Below are positions 63,983-64,000 of a stretch of 64,000 nt of DNA, piece by piece. The position numbers and the translations under genes are program-made. Source of the DNA: Natrarchaeobius oligotrophus (lineage in GTDB: Archaea; Halobacteriota; Halobacteria; Halobacteriales; Natrialbaceae); NCBI RefSeq assembly GCF_003841465.1, contig NZ_REFZ01000014.1:18528-82527 (forward strand). The letters run 5' to 3'. Every line of letters starts with the position of its first letter. The stretch's first letter is position 1. Under the pieces are notes generated by a model. The model was not told the DNA's origin, did not search any database, and worked only from the letters and a program-made list of their open reading frames with translations.

Positions 63983-64000
63983 TCTCGGATTATGCGTCGG

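Larger units (their letters stand above)
63143..64000 (-). mobile_element. IS5-type insertion sequence, incomplete in window
   Basis: The transposase at 63176-63844 and a boundary sequence ggctctgttgaatcgctg at 63143 mark an IS5-type haloarchaeal element inserted into the gene at 62441. The other end is not found within the window: it either continues beyond 64000 or was replaced, as the sequence upstream of the transposase contains an in-frame stop. A hairpin (atgaggaggc...gcctcctcat, 63945-63982) lies there. Confidence 0.6.

Overview
The window is chromosomal DNA of a haloarchaeon (class Halobacteria). Signs seen in the sequence are high GC, very acidic proteins, leaderless genes with TATA boxes about 25-30 bases upstream, Tat lipoproteins, a SAMP3-like ubiquitin-like protein, tgtA/arcS for archaeosine, a Bat-type regulator, a PGF-CTERM surface protein and haloarchaeal IS1341/IS5-type transposons. 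A member of the Natrialbales is plausible, but this is inference.

Bases 1-47,900 look like core genome. The order is: an MFS transporter (start lost), a VOC protein, an LLM oxidoreductase, a DRG GTPase, a large histidine kinase, carB, an M24 peptidase and aroA; then a DUF4097 lipoprotein, two PF13796-like sensor membrane proteins, two DUF7521-like proteins and a winged-helix regulator, which look like a cell-envelope cassette; then a GNAT protein and a semi-phosphorylative Entner-Doudoroff module (KDPG aldolase, gluconate dehydratase, glucose dehydrogenase). Next come a TlpA/CcdA pair, aroC, a LOV-Bat regulator, a tungsten AOR, small regulators and zinc ribbons, AzlCD, SAMP3, a NUDIX hydrolase, two tandem paralogous acidic secreted proteins with pentapeptide-like blocks, and tgtA to arcS.

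Bases 47,900-64,000 look like accessory DNA: GC is lower (most clearly 50-54 kb), most genes encode exported or membrane proteins, and gene debris is common. The region holds a four-gene export cluster, a set built around a membrane-anchored winged-helix protein and a surface protein with a similar ectodomain, an HTH regulator, an FAD oxidoreductase/rhodanese pair, a ferritin-like protein, a broken IS1341-type tnpB element, an AstE/AspA-like plus GCS2-like pair, a pterin dehydratase, and an IS5-type element that truncates a neighbouring gene.

At all scales the clearest unexplained structure is a family of 60-115 base palindromic intergenic elements. About ten copies are seen, and at six of them the gene's TGA stop codon forms the element's end. 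Other candidates for new biology are the paired acidic solenoid proteins, the shared-ectodomain regulator set and the envelope cassette.
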